Assembly: GCF_037044555.1 (NCBI RefSeq)
Contig: NZ_CP146275.1
Location: 2,336,501-2,400,500 of the forward strand
Length of the DNA stretch: 64,000 bases
Origin: Pelagibacterium nitratireducens
GTDB taxonomy: Bacteria; Pseudomonadota; Alphaproteobacteria; Rhizobiales; Devosiaceae
Direction: 5' to 3'
A model generated the notes under the pieces. The model was not told where the DNA came from and made no database searches. It saw nothing but the letters and a program-made list of their open reading frames with translations. Positions 8,576 to 17,591 of the stretch are shown here, in pieces (the stretch's first letter is position 1; every line of letters begins with the position of its first letter). The position numbers were made by a program, and so were the translations under genes.

Positions 8576-8608
8576 GGTGACCAAGGCAAGGCTGGTGCGC
8601 AAGCTCAG

Positions 8609-8645
8609 GTTCCGATTCAATCCATTGCGGGATTGAATCGGGAAC
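8609..8645. repeat. Inverted repeat hairpin (family C, GTTCCGATTCAATCC type)
   Basis: GTTCCGATTCAATCC pairs with GGATTGAATCGGGAAC across a 6-base loop, with one extra G. Similar hairpins occur near 17591 and, in a related form, near 45331. No T-run follows, so it is not an obvious terminator, although it lies between two convergent genes. Confidence 0.65.
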
Positions 8646-8671
8646 GTCTCGTAAGTGCCTGATGCTGAGTC

Positions 8672-10210
8672 TTATTCCGCCGCCTGCGGTTCGGCATCGG
8701 CATCCATAGCGGGGGCCGGCTTGCGGTCCGAGAGGGGGATTTCGATGAGGAACCAGCCGATGATGCTGGCGACGGCGGCCGCGGCGGCGGCAACCCAGTA
8801 GATGGGATGCAGGGCCGAGGTATAGGCCTGCAGCATGTCGAATTGCTCGGGCGCCGGCATGGCGGCGAGCGCGGCGGCATTAAAGCCTGCGGTGCCTTCG
8901 GGGTGACCGATGGCGGCAGTCTCAAAGGCGAGCCGGTTGGCGAAGATGGCGCCCAGTACCGCAACACCGAGCGAGCCGCCGATCTGGCGGAACATCTGGG
9001 CGCTGGCGGTTGCCACACCGAGGACGGTGTGGGGCACCGCGTTCTGGATGGCTGTGACGCCCACGCTCATGACCGGGCCGATGCCGAGGCCGACCAGCAG
9101 CATGTAGAACATGACGAGCGGGAACGGCGTATCGACGCCGAGCGTGCCGAGCAGCAGAGCGCCGACGGCAAGGATGGCCGTCGAGATGATGGGCAGCGCC
9201 TTGTAGCGTCCGGTGCGGGCGATGAAGATGCCCGAAAGGGTCGAGGAACCGATGAGCCCGATCATCATGGGCAACAGGGCAAGCCCGGCCTGGGTCGGGG
9301 CGAAGCCCTGAACGATCAGCAGGTAGGAGGGCATATAGGTGATGGTCCCGAACATGGCCGTGCCGACGATAAAGCCCACGGCGTTCGAGACGAGGAACGC
9401 ATTGTTGCGGAACAGATAGAGCGGCAGGATCGGTTCGGCAGCACGTTGTTCGACCATGAGGAAGGCGACGAGCGCGACGGCGCCGATCACCGGCAGGACG
9501 AGCGCTTCGGGGGCAAACCATGGCAGAATGGTCCCACCGACACTGGTATAGATCACCAATGCGGAGAGTGCCGTGGTGAGCAGCGCGGCACCGGCATAGT
9601 CGATCTTGCGCTTATGGCTCTTGGTGCGGCTTTCAAAGGCGATGGCGATGACGGCAAAGGCCGCGATGCCGACCGGGATGTTGACGAAAAACAGCCAGCG
9701 CCAGGACAGGGATTCGACGATCAGGCCACCGAGCAAGGGACCGACCACGGTGGACAGGCCAAAGGCCGCACCGAGGAATCCCTGCGCCTTGCCCCGCTCA
9801 CGCGGCGGCAGCACGTCACCGATGGCGGCCATGGCGGTGACGATCAGCCCGCCCCCGCCGATGCCCTGAACAAAACGGCAGAACACAAGCATGTTGAGAT
9901 CGACCGACATTGCCGCAAGGACCGAGCCGGCAAGGAAAATGCCGATGCCCGACTGCAGCATGAGCTTGCGGCCATACATATCGCCCAGCTTGCCGAAAAC
10001 CGGCGCGGCGACCGTGGCGGCAAGCAGATAGCCGGTGATGGCCCAGGAAATATGTTCGATGCCGCCGAGATCGGCGACAATGATGGGAAGCGCGGTCGTA
10101 ATGATGGTCTGGCCCAACGAGGCCAGCAACAGGGTCGCGACCACCGCACCGATCACCAATTTGACATTGGGATCGGATAGCTGCGGCGCAGTTGGTGCGG
10201 GTTGCGACAT
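8672..10210 (-). CDS. MFS drug exporter, DHA2 (EmrB/QacA) type
   Basis: 512 residues with 14 predicted membrane helices, the hallmark of the DHA2 subfamily of proton-driven multidrug exporters. Motif A is visible after helix 2 (GKLGDMYGRKLML), and motif C-like Gly/Pro-rich sequence in helix 5 (GFLGAAFGLSTVVGPLLGGLI). Transcribed divergently from a MarR-like regulator only about 100 bases away, the usual arrangement for a drug pump and its local repressor. Substrates are unknown. Confidence 0.92.
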   Translation of the reverse strand: MSQPAPTAPQLSDPNVKLVIGAVVATLLLASLGQTIITTALPIIVADLGGIEHISWAITGYLLAATVAAPVFGKLGDMYGRKLMLQSGIGIFLAGSVLAAMSVDLNMLVFCRFVQGIGGGGLIVTAMAAIGDVLPPRERGKAQGFLGAAFGLSTVVGPLLGGLIVESLSWRWLFFVNIPVGIAAFAVIAIAFESRTKSHKRKIDYAGAALLTTALSALVIYTSVGGTILPWFAPEALVLPVIGAVALVAFLMVEQRAAEPILPLYLFRNNAFLVSNAVGFIVGTAMFGTITYMPSYLLIVQGFAPTQAGLALLPMMIGLIGSSTLSGIFIARTGRYKALPIISTAILAVGALLLGTLGVDTPFPLVMFYMLLVGLGIGPVMSVGVTAIQNAVPHTVLGVATASAQMFRQIGGSLGVAVLGAIFANRLAFETAAIGHPEGTAGFNAAALAAMPAPEQFDMLQAYTSALHPIYWVAAAAAAVASIIGWFLIEIPLSDRKPAPAMDADAEPQAAE

Positions 10211-10310
10211 TTCTAACTCCGGAATATTTGTCGGCTTGATATATCTGCCCGACGCAATTATATGTCAAGAGCATGCAATTGCTTTTGGCATGTATTAAGG
10301 ATCGCCTCCC
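10211..10310. promoter_or_regulatory. Divergent promoter/operator region between MFS exporter and MarR regulator
   Basis: A 100-base AT-rich spacer between two divergent starts. It includes an 8-base palindrome GCAATTGC (10275-10282) inside a longer imperfect dyad flanked by GCATG on the left and GCATG on the right, a reasonable MarR-type operator. The regulator has a Shine-Dalgarno-like AAGGA about 10 bases before its ATG. Confidence 0.45.
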
Positions 10311-10934
10311 ATGCCCACACGACAGGACACATTGCGGGACCTGCTGACCAGAAGCGGCAAGAACGCCGATCTGGCGGACGCCCTGATCCGCATAGATATC
10401 GTGGTCCAGAACTGGCGGCGGCAGATGCACAAGCGCGAACTTGGCCATCGCGCCACGCGGGCGCTGGGTCTGGATATGGATCTGGCGCAAATCGATGTGC
10501 TGTTCGCCATTGCCAACCCGCCCCTCCCCTCCGACGCCAACGCCGATGACGAGACAATGGTTTCAACCGTCGCCGAGCGGTTGCATATCGACCCGTCACG
10601 GGCCAGCCGGCTGGTGGCAGAGATGGTCAACTCAGGTTATGCCCGCCGCGCGGTGTCCCAACGGGATGCCCGACGCACGATCCTCGAGTTGACCGCTGCC
10701 GGCGAAGCGGTGATCGATGCGGTCCGGGGATACAAATGGCTGTTGCTGGGCGAATTTTTCAGCACCTGGCCGGCCGAAGACGTCGCCGCGTTCGTGCCGC
10801 TTCTCGAGCGCTATTCGAGCTGGATGAACAGCAGCGAAGTGGCCGAAGAAAAGTTTGCCGACGAAATCGATGAACTGGCGCGCTCGATCGAGCGGGCGAA
10901 AACCGAGATTTCCTCAAGCAGCAAGAGCGGGTGA
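10311..10934 (+). CDS. MarR family winged-helix regulator
   Basis: 207 residues. The winged helix is in the middle: LAQIDVLFAIA leads to MVSTVAERLHIDPSRASRLV (recognition helix) and the wing RRAVSQRDARRTILELTAAG, a standard MarR signature. N- and C-terminal helices would form the dimer interface. It is divergent to the MFS exporter and is therefore its likely local regulator. Its 3' end overlaps the convergent LysR gene by 21 bases. Confidence 0.85.
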   Translation: MPTRQDTLRDLLTRSGKNADLADALIRIDIVVQNWRRQMHKRELGHRATRALGLDMDLAQIDVLFAIANPPLPSDANADDETMVSTVAERLHIDPSRASRLVAEMVNSGYARRAVSQRDARRTILELTAAGEAVIDAVRGYKWLLLGEFFSTWPAEDVAAFVPLLERYSSWMNSSEVAEEKFADEIDELARSIERAKTEISSSSKSG

Positions 10935-11780
10935 GTTCAGCTCGGACTTCACATGAGCGAGAAACGCATCGAGCACGGGATTTGACGCAGCCGAGCCGCG
11001 CTTGATGCCGATTTCGGCCACACCCAGTGGATAGCGCGCATCCATTTCCTCGAGAATGCGCAGGCCGGGGCCGACGAACCATGAGGGCGCGACGGCGACA
11101 CCGAGGCCGTCGAGCACGGTGAGCGTAATCAACGCCGCATTGGACGTGGTGACCGCAAGGCGCCATTTGCGGCCGTCCCGCACCAGCGCGGCCGAAGCCA
11201 TTTCCCGCCACGAGCAGCCCGGCGACCATGCGCAGAATGGCAGGGGATCGTCGAAATGGGGCGAGACTTTTTCGCTGCCGATCCAGTGCAGCCTGTCCGA
11301 GCGCAGGGTTTCGGTATCGGCATCGCCCGTCCGGCACGAGATGATCGCCGCATCGAGTTCGCCATCGGCCAAAAGATCACGCAACTGACCGCTGGTGCCC
11401 GTAACGACTTCGACCTGCACGGCGGGATGGGCGGCGCCGAAGGTACGAAGCGTGCCCGGCAGGAAGGCCTGTGCATATTCATCGATGGCGCCAAGGCGCA
11501 GGCGCCCGCTGATCTCGAGCGGCTGGAAGGCGCGCAGCGCCTCATCGTTGAGCCGCACCATGGACGCAGCGTATTCGAGCAGTTTCAGCCCGTCCGGAGT
11601 GAGAACGTTGCGCCGCCCTTCCCTTTCGAACAGCGGCACGCCGATGATCTCTTCAAGACGTTTCATCTGGGCCGAAACCGTGGACTGGGTCTTGTTCACC
11701 CTTTCGCCGGCAGCGCCGAAACTGCCGGTTTCGGAAATGGCCAGAAAGGTGCGCAGAAAATCCGGATCGAGTGAAAACAC
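10914..11780 (-). CDS. LysR family transcriptional regulator (divergent to DUF1127 gene)
   Basis: 288 residues: N-terminal winged HTH (FLRTFLAISETGSFGAAGERVNKTQSTVSAQMKRLE) followed by a periplasmic-binding-protein-like effector domain (LRLGAIDEYAQAFLPGTL...). It is transcribed away from a DUF1127 gene about 107 bases to the right. LysR regulators next to DUF1127 genes recur in Hyphomicrobiales and a second such pair occurs in this window. The effector is unknown. Confidence 0.9.
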   Translation of the reverse strand: MFSLDPDFLRTFLAISETGSFGAAGERVNKTQSTVSAQMKRLEEIIGVPLFEREGRRNVLTPDGLKLLEYAASMVRLNDEALRAFQPLEISGRLRLGAIDEYAQAFLPGTLRTFGAAHPAVQVEVVTGTSGQLRDLLADGELDAAIISCRTGDADTETLRSDRLHWIGSEKVSPHFDDPLPFCAWSPGCSWREMASAALVRDGRKWRLAVTTSNAALITLTVLDGLGVAVAPSWFVGPGLRILEEMDARYPLGVAEIGIKRGSAASNPVLDAFLAHVKSELNSPALAA

Positions 11781-11814
11781 GGCGATTTCCTTTCATCAGC
11801 AATTTCGATGGGTT

Positions 11815-11833
11815 TAACAAAAAACATTCGTTA
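11815..11833. promoter_or_regulatory. Candidate LysR operator
   Basis: Dyad TAAC-N11-GTTA in the spacer between the divergent LysR and DUF1127 genes, placed where LysR regulators usually bind. Inferred from symmetry and position only. Confidence 0.4.
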
Positions 11834-11887
11834 GATCAATCCATCCGGCCAATCCATGATGGGCGTCATCGAGCAAGGAGAAGACAG

Positions 11888-12145
11888 ATGACGCTATATG
11901 AACGGGATGATTTCGTTGAACGGCTGCGGTATCGCGCCACGGTGTGGCGCTACCTCAAGCTGGTGGTCTCGGGCTGGTGGGCCGACCGGCAAGCATATGC
12001 CCGGCGGCGGCGGGGGATGATCGAACTGGCCGAGATGGAAGACTGGCAATTGCGCGATATCGGGGTCGAGCGCAGCGAGGTCGACAGGCTGCTCCACCAG
12101 TATGGTGTGGCACGCGAGCAGATAAAGGAAGACGCGGCGCGCTAG
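11888..12145 (+). CDS. DUF1127 small protein
   Basis: 85 residues from the ATG beginning MTLYERDD, chosen because AAGGAG lies 8 bases upstream; an in-frame extension further left has no such site. The C-terminal half carries the DUF1127 pattern (RRGMIELAEMEDWQLRDIGVERSEV). Such small Arg-rich proteins are often stress- or metabolite-responsive in alphaproteobacteria, and some are implicated in RNA or phosphate-related regulation. The precise role of this one is unknown. Confidence 0.8.
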   Translation: MTLYERDDFVERLRYRATVWRYLKLVVSGWWADRQAYARRRRGMIELAEMEDWQLRDIGVERSEVDRLLHQYGVAREQIKEDAAR

Positions 12146-12157
12146 GTGTCTGGACCC

Positions 12158-13075
12158 TCAGTAAACGTAGACGTTCAGCACGGACCCTTCGGTGGCTATT
12201 GCAAAAACGTCCTCGGGCCCGTGCGCGGCGCGCTGAAGGGCCAGCGAGACCAGTTGATCGCCGGCTGCGGCGCCGCGCACCGCTCCGAGCCGGCCACTGT
12301 TTTGCATACGGCCTTCAAGCGCCTGACGCGTATCGGTGCAAAAGCCCATTGAAACGACACGCACATTGGGCACCCGGCCCCAATCGCCAAGCGCGGTGTT
12401 GTTGAACAGGAACATGGCCCAGTCGGGGCTGGCGGTATCGCAATTTTCATCGGGCGTGGCGGTAATTTCGGGCTCAACCACGGGCTCGGGCTCAACCACG
12501 GGCTCGGGGTCCGCCGGGGGCGCATCGGCGCGATTTTCGGGCGGGTCGGCCAGCGCAACCTCGGCAATTTCAGTCTGCAGACCTTCAAGGGTCGGTGTCA
12601 TCCCGGCCATTTCGAGCCATTGCGGCGCATCGGGCTCAGGCAGCGGCGGTTCGGGCCGGATGACGGGACCCTGTGGCGGTGGCTCGGGCGTGAAACTGAC
12701 AAAGGACTGGCGGATGACGTCCTCATGCACGGGCGATGGCGGCGTCTGGGGCGCCGGTTCTTGCACAAGCTCCTCAGCGAGCGGTTCAGCAGCGATCCGG
12801 ACCACCGGGGGTTGAGGGGGCGTTTCGACGGCCGCAACCTCGGTTGCCGGCTGTTCGGCCACGGGCGGTTGGGCGGTCGACTCGGTGGCGGCGCTCTGGC
12901 TGGCGGGGGTTTGCGTCACCGGCTCGGCGACAAAATCGGCCACTCCGGGCGCAGTGTCCGCCGGCCCTGAATCCTGCAGCCGGACGATCGCCACGGCCGC
13001 AATCGCTCCGAACGCAAAGGCCGATACAAGCACCAGCATCGCTATTCGCAACGCGTAGCCGTGTATGCTTTCCAT
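12158..13075 (-). CDS. Membrane-anchored Pro-rich protein with Cys/Trp C-terminal domain (unknown)
   Basis: 305 residues from the ATG of MESIHGYALR; an upstream in-frame Met is less likely because the membrane anchor would then be pushed inward. One transmembrane helix (residues about 10-32) is followed by about 170 residues rich in Pro, Glu, Val and Ala (many EPxP and PEPPxP runs, a TonB-like rigid linker). The last 98 residues form a folded domain with Cys212, Trp232 and Cys246, ending in the beta-like VLNVYVY. This domain aligns without gaps to the C-terminus of the Gly-rich protein at 56677-57477. Probably periplasmic; function unknown. Confidence 0.7.
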   Translation of the reverse strand: MESIHGYALRIAMLVLVSAFAFGAIAAVAIVRLQDSGPADTAPGVADFVAEPVTQTPASQSAATESTAQPPVAEQPATEVAAVETPPQPPVVRIAAEPLAEELVQEPAPQTPPSPVHEDVIRQSFVSFTPEPPPQGPVIRPEPPLPEPDAPQWLEMAGMTPTLEGLQTEIAEVALADPPENRADAPPADPEPVVEPEPVVEPEITATPDENCDTASPDWAMFLFNNTALGDWGRVPNVRVVSMGFCTDTRQALEGRMQNSGRLGAVRGAAAGDQLVSLALQRAAHGPEDVFAIATEGSVLNVYVY

Positions 13076-13273
13076 TAGCCGCGCCTTCCCAAAAAGGCAT
13101 GGCGCGCCCACCCAAAAGATGCGCACGCAGCCGCAAACTTATCCCGACCATTCCCCTTACGGCTTTTCAGCCGGTACCGCGGCGGCAATCGTTTGGCCTC
13201 TTTGCCGCCCGGCGCGCGAAGGCCAAGGCTCTTAATGCAGCATATTTGGTATCGGCACCTTGATGCAACTCGC

Positions 13274-13305
13274 AAAAAAACGCCGCGTCCATGCGAACGC
13301 GGCGT
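13274..13305 (-). terminator. Rho-independent terminator downstream of ndk
   Basis: On the minus strand the perfect 9-bp stem ACGCCGCGT/ACGCGGCGT with an 8-base loop is followed directly by seven T. It lies about 125 bases after the ndk stop, with two hairpin repeats between. Confidence 0.8.
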
Positions 13306-13430
13306 CGATGATACTGGTTTGGCCCTCGCCGCAGGCTCGGGCGTTCGGCCCTTCGCTCAGGCTCAGGGCGTTCGTGCCTCAAATCGCTCCACTGGAGCGA
13401 TTTGACCTCGCGTTACCGCGAGGTCGGCAC
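13306..13430. repeat. Repeat-rich spacer after ndk with two tandem perfect hairpins
   Basis: AAATCGCTCC-ACT-GGAGCGATTT (13381-13403) is followed immediately by GACCTCGCG-TTAC-CGCGAGGTC (13404-13425), both perfect inverted repeats. The left part has a CGTTCG-rich stretch typical of mobile intergenic repeats in this order. It would form the 3' untranslated region of the ndk transcript before the terminator. Confidence 0.7.
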
Positions 13431-13853
13431 TCACCCAACGATTTCGTCGTCGCTAAAGAAGAACTTGATTTCTTCGGCGGCGGTTTCGGGAGCGTCCGAG
13501 CCGTGGACCGAGTTTTCGCCGACCGAGAGGGCAAATTCCTTGCGGATGGTGCCGGCATCGGCGTTTTCGGGGTTGGTGGCGCCCATGACTTCACGGTTTT
13601 TCGCGATGGCGTCTTCGCCTTCGAGGACCTGAACGACAACGGGGCCGGACGTCATGGATTCGACCAGTTCGCCAAAGAAGGGACGTTCCTTGTGGACCGC
13701 GTAAAAGCCTTCGGCCTGTTCGCGGGTCATCTGGATGCGCTTGGAGGCGACGATGCGCAGGCCGGCATCTTCGAATTTGGAGATGATCTTGCCGGTCAGG
13801 TTGCGCTTGGTGGCGTCCGGCTTGATGATCGAAAAGGTGCGCTGAATGGCCAT
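13431..13853 (-). CDS. ndk: Nucleoside diphosphate kinase
   Basis: 140 residues, the standard length. Transfers the gamma phosphate of ATP to other NDPs through a phosphohistidine. N-terminal [10 protein letters not shown] and the active-site NSVHGSD (His near residue 117) are present, with the usual KERPFF and the C-terminal EEIKFFF region. Transcribed alone, with its own terminator downstream; cytoplasmic. ndk lying beside an ABC-F gene and near holC is common in Hyphomicrobiales. Confidence 0.98.
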   Translation of the reverse strand: MAIQRTFSIIKPDATKRNLTGKIISKFEDAGLRIVASKRIQMTREQAEGFYAVHKERPFFGELVESMTSGPVVVQVLEGEDAIAKNREVMGATNPENADAGTIRKEFALSVGENSVHGSDAPETAAEEIKFFFSDDEIVG

Positions 13854-14007
13854 TGTGTCTGGTCCTTATTGGAGGATGCAAAGAAAGTGGGGCCTTTTAG
13901 CGTCAGGTTGTGGCGGTGGCAAGACGGCTTGACGCGCATGGCGCGGACCTGCCCTGCAGGGACACCACTTGCGCGGGCGGGCAGTCAAGGTTACTCACCG
14001 CGCCATC

Positions 14008-15882
14008 ATGCTTACGATTACAAACCTTCATTACAAGATTGCCGGGCGTCCCCTGTTCGAGGGGGCGTCTGTGACGTTGCCGACCGGGGCCAAGACCGGG
14101 TTCGTGGGCAAGAACGGGTCGGGCAAGACGACGCTGTTTCAGTTGATCCAGGGGTTCTTGTCACCCGAGCAGGGATCGATCGAATTGAGCAAGCGGGCGC
14201 GGATCGGGGCGGTGGCGCAGGAAGCGCCGGCCAGCGAGATGAGCGTGCTCGATATGGTGCTGTCGGCTGACACCGAGCGCACGGCGCTGCTCGATGAGGC
14301 GGAAACCGCCGAGGACCCGCACCGGATCGCCGATATTCATATGCGGCTGGCCGATATCGATGCGCATACCGCAGAGGCGCGGGCCAGCGCAATCCTCAAA
14401 GGACTGGGGTTTTCGCTTGAGCGCCAGCATGGGCCGTGCCGGGAGCTTTCGGGCGGGTGGCGGATGCGCGTGTCGCTGGCGGGGGTGCTGTTTTCCCAGC
14501 CCGATCTTTTGCTGCTGGACGAGCCGACCAACTATCTCGATCTTGAAGGCACTCTGTGGCTGGAGAAATATCTGGCGACCTACCCTTATACGGTCTTCAT
14601 GATTTCCCACGACCGCGACCTTCTCAACAAGGCGGTCAATTCGATCATCCATCTCGAGCGCGGCAAGCTGACCTTTTACAAGGGCGCTTACGATACGTTC
14701 GAGGAAACGCGCCGCATGCAGCGGGAGCTGCAGAACAAGGCGCGGGAGAAAACGCTCGCCCAGATCGAGCACATGCAGAAGTTCGTGGACCGGTTCAAGG
14801 CCAAGGCGACCAAGGCCAAGCAGGCCCAGAGCCGGGTCAAGGCGATTGCAAAGCTGCGGCCGCCCGAGGCGCTGTTCGATGAATTTGCGGCGCCGTTCAG
14901 CTTCCAGCAGCCCAAAAAGTCGCCGGCCACACCGATGATCACCTTCGACAATGTATCGGTGGGGTATGGTGAGACGGTCATTTTGAAAAAGATCACCAAC
15001 CGGATCGATCCCGACGACCGGATTGCGCTGATCGGGCCGAACGGGAACGGGAAATCGACCTTTGCCAAGCTGTTATCGGGTGAACTCAAACCGATGGGCG
15101 GGCAGATGCTGCGGGCGAAAACGCTCGATGTGGCCTATTTCGCCCAGCACCAGCTCGACCATCTCAAGCCCGAACAGACCCCTTACGAGCATGTGATCGA
15201 TCTGATGCCGCTCGAAAGCGAGGCCAGGCGCCGGGCGCGGGTGGCGCAGATGGGGCTTTCGACGACGCGGATGGACACGAAAGCGAAAAATCTTTCGGGT
15301 GGCGAGCGGGCGCGGCTTTTGATGGGGATCATCACGTTTGGCGGGCCGGGCATGCTGGTGCTGGACGAACCGACCAACCATCTCGACATCGACAGCCGCG
15401 ATGCGCTGGTTCATGCGCTCAACGACTACAAGGGCGCCGTGCTGATCATTTCGCACGACCGGCACCTGATCGAAGCGACCTGCGATACGCTGTGGATCGC
15501 CGAGAACGGCACGGTGAGCGAGTTCGAGGACGATCTGGACGGGTATCAGAAAAGCCTCACCGCCAACGGGGCGAGCGGGGCTGGCGGGGGCGGCTCGGCA
15601 TCGGACCGCAAGCGCGAGCGGCAGGAAGCAGCGGCAAAGCGGGCCGAGTTGGCGCCGTTGCGCAAGGAGATCAAGGCGCTCGAGCAAAAGCTGGACTGGA
15701 AACGCAAGGACCTGGCCAAAATCGACAAACAGCTCGACGATCCGGGCCTCTATACCGGCGATGCGGACAAGGCGATTGCACTGGGGATCGAAAAATCGAA
15801 ATTCGAGAGCGAGATCGCAGCGCTCGAGGACCAGTGGCTGGAGAAAAGCGCCGAACTCGAGGACGCGCAGGCTGACGCCTGA
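14008..15882 (+). CDS. ABC-F family ATPase (Uup/YheS type)
   Basis: 624 residues from the ATG of MLTITNLHY. It has two ABC domains and no membrane part: first Walker A GKNGSGKTT with LSGGWRMRVSLAG and DEPTNYLD; second GPNGNGKST with LSGGERARLLMG and DEPTNHLD. A charged linker (about residues 230-300) and a C-terminal coiled-coil tail (RKEIKALEQKLDWKRKDLAKIDKQL) match the Uup/YheS branch. ABC-F proteins bind ribosomes or nucleic acid rather than transport. Upstream in-frame codons were rejected because they precede the conserved N-terminus by an unrelated basic stretch. Confidence 0.93.
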   Translation: MLTITNLHYKIAGRPLFEGASVTLPTGAKTGFVGKNGSGKTTLFQLIQGFLSPEQGSIELSKRARIGAVAQEAPASEMSVLDMVLSADTERTALLDEAETAEDPHRIADIHMRLADIDAHTAEARASAILKGLGFSLERQHGPCRELSGGWRMRVSLAGVLFSQPDLLLLDEPTNYLDLEGTLWLEKYLATYPYTVFMISHDRDLLNKAVNSIIHLERGKLTFYKGAYDTFEETRRMQRELQNKAREKTLAQIEHMQKFVDRFKAKATKAKQAQSRVKAIAKLRPPEALFDEFAAPFSFQQPKKSPATPMITFDNVSVGYGETVILKKITNRIDPDDRIALIGPNGNGKSTFAKLLSGELKPMGGQMLRAKTLDVAYFAQHQLDHLKPEQTPYEHVIDLMPLESEARRRARVAQMGLSTTRMDTKAKNLSGGERARLLMGIITFGGPGMLVLDEPTNHLDIDSRDALVHALNDYKGAVLIISHDRHLIEATCDTLWIAENGTVSEFEDDLDGYQKSLTANGASGAGGGGSASDRKRERQEAAAKRAELAPLRKEIKALEQKLDWKRKDLAKIDKQLDDPGLYTGDADKAIALGIEKSKFESEIAALEDQWLEKSAELEDAQADA

Positions 15883-15974
15883 GCGGTTTCTTTACCGAAC
15901 CGGCCAACGCGGTCTGGAACACGTTTATGCCCCGCGCTAAGGTGCTTCCGGACGATGCGGGACGAGGATCGAGC

Positions 15975-16832
15975 ATGGCAAAACTGGTGATTGCGGCACT
16001 GCTGGCGGTATTGGCCGGGGCCGCGCCGGCGGTTGGGCAGCAATTGACCAATGCGCAGCGCGATGCGGCCATCGAATTTGCGCTCAACAACACCCGCCAC
16101 ACCATGCTGCACGAAATCGGGCATCTGCTGGTCGATCAGCTCGATCTGCCAGTGCTGGGGCGTGAAGAGGATGCGGTGGACATGCTGGCCACGCTGCTCA
16201 TGCTCAATACGGGGACCGAAGCGGATGTGATCGGGCTGCAGGATACCATAGACGGCTGGCGTTATTCGGAGAGTTTCCGGCCCTCGCGGGGCTACGTCAA
16301 TTCGGCATTCTACGGCGCGCACAGCCTCGACATCCAGCGCTCCTACGCCATGGCGTGCCTGATGGTGGGGAGCGATTACGAGCGGCACACCCAATATGCG
16401 ACGCGGATTTCGCTGCCCATCGACCGGCAGAAAAGCTGCGCGGAGGATTACCGGATCGCCGAGCGGGGCTGGTCGAGTGTGCTCGAGCCGCATCTTCGCG
16501 AGGGAGCACCGGCTTCCGATGTTACGGTGCAGTATCGCGACACGCGCGGGCAGTACCCTATCGCGCAGGCGCTGCTGGAACAGTCGCTGGTGCTCGAAAC
16601 CTATGCCGACTGGGTGGCCAAGAATTATGTTTTGCCCCACCCGGTGCAGATCACGGCCGAGAATTGCGGCGAGGTCAACGCATTCTACGACCTGGAAAGC
16701 CGGGAAGTGATCCTGTGCTATGAGTGGGTCGATTTTTTCTATGAGCTCTATGTGTCCGACATCATGCCGGTGCGCGAACATTTCGAAATGATGCGCAAGC
16801 TCAAGCTCGAGAAACTGGGACGGGTCGAGTAG
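15975..16832 (+). CDS. Exported DUF4344 metallopeptidase
   Basis: 285 residues. The start is the ATG of MAKLVIAALLAVLAG, which gives a signal peptide cleaved near VGQQ. A zinc-peptidase motif HEIGHLL follows, with LGREEDAVD a little later supplying a probable third acidic ligand, as in DUF4344 proteins. Four Cys are spread through the rest (MACLMV, KSCAED, ENCGEV, ILCYEW). Probably periplasmic; substrate unknown. It lies 92 bases after the ABC-F gene in the same direction. Confidence 0.82.
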   Translation: MAKLVIAALLAVLAGAAPAVGQQLTNAQRDAAIEFALNNTRHTMLHEIGHLLVDQLDLPVLGREEDAVDMLATLLMLNTGTEADVIGLQDTIDGWRYSESFRPSRGYVNSAFYGAHSLDIQRSYAMACLMVGSDYERHTQYATRISLPIDRQKSCAEDYRIAERGWSSVLEPHLREGAPASDVTVQYRDTRGQYPIAQALLEQSLVLETYADWVAKNYVLPHPVQITAENCGEVNAFYDLESREVILCYEWVDFFYELYVSDIMPVREHFEMMRKLKLEKLGRVE

Positions 16833-16921
16833 CGCGTATCGAGGCTGGCGCGGGAGGGCGTCGGCCCTTTATGGGGCCCATCGGCTCGGCCAGGTCGAGC
16901 ACATTTTGCCAGCGCTGCCGT

Positions 16922-16953
16922 GTACTGGATCCCGGGTCTTCGCCCGGGATGAC
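16922..16953. repeat. Dispersed palindromic repeat, family A (copy 4)
   Basis: GGATCCCGGGTCTTCGCCCG followed by GGATGACC: arms CCCGGG...CCCGGG with the loop TCTTCG instead of TCAAG. Located between convergent genes, so it could also act as a shared 3' hairpin. Confidence 0.75.
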
Positions 16954-16973
16954 CAAGGTGGTGGATTGCCTCG

Positions 16974-17591
16974 CTAACTGACCCCCATATACCGTCCCGG
17001 CTTGTGGTTTAAGATGATGACCAGGCTCATGAACACCGCGCCGACCAGCGAGAGCAGCACCCTGTCGAAGGGCAGGATGAAAAAGGCGGCGATCAGGATG
17101 AAAAAATCGATGCCGAACTGGACATAGCCGGCCGGTATCTTGTGATTGTCCTGCAGATAGAGCGCCAGAATGTTGACGCCGCCCAGGCTGGCGCGGTGGC
17201 GGAACAGGGCGAGAATACCCATGCCCATCATGGCGCCGCCGGCAATGGCGGCAAAGAACGGGTTTATGCCCGAAATGTTGAGCCAATTGGGCATCAGCGC
17301 CGGATAGACCGAGACGAGCCCCACCGCGACGAAGGTCTTGAACGTGAATTGCCAGCCCATGCGCAGAAACGCCAGAACGTAGAACGGTAGATTGACCACG
17401 AAGAACACCGCGCCGAACGGCAGACCAGTGGCGTATTGGACGAGCAGGGCCAGACCGGCGGTGCTGCCGGTTGTGATCTGAGCTTCGGAATAAAAGGTTA
17501 CGCCGAGCCCGACAAACAGCGTGCCGAGCAGGATGGCGAGAAAATCTTCAAGCGGGGTGTGCCTGACCTTGGGTTCGAACGAAGAATCCAT
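16974..17591 (-). CDS. YitT family integral membrane protein
   Basis: 205 residues with about six membrane helices. The opening EDFLAILLGTLFVGLGVTFYSEAQITTGSTAGLALL and the later SLGGVNILALYLQDNHKI match the YitT (DUF161-type) family, here without the soluble C-terminal DUF2179 domain. Function of the family is unsettled. Its leader holds an inverted repeat immediately before the start codon. Confidence 0.88.
   Translation of the reverse strand: MDSSFEPKVRHTPLEDFLAILLGTLFVGLGVTFYSEAQITTGSTAGLALLVQYATGLPFGAVFFVVNLPFYVLAFLRMGWQFTFKTFVAVGLVSVYPALMPNWLNISGINPFFAAIAGGAMMGMGILALFRHRASLGGVNILALYLQDNHKIPAGYVQFGIDFFILIAAFFILPFDRVLLSLVGAVFMSLVIILNHKPGRYMGVS

Noticed and set aside
15892..15940. Possible further family B repeat after the ABC-F gene
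   Set aside because: It keeps ACCGAACCGG and GGTCTGGAA-like parts, but the outer arms do not pair, so it was not counted.
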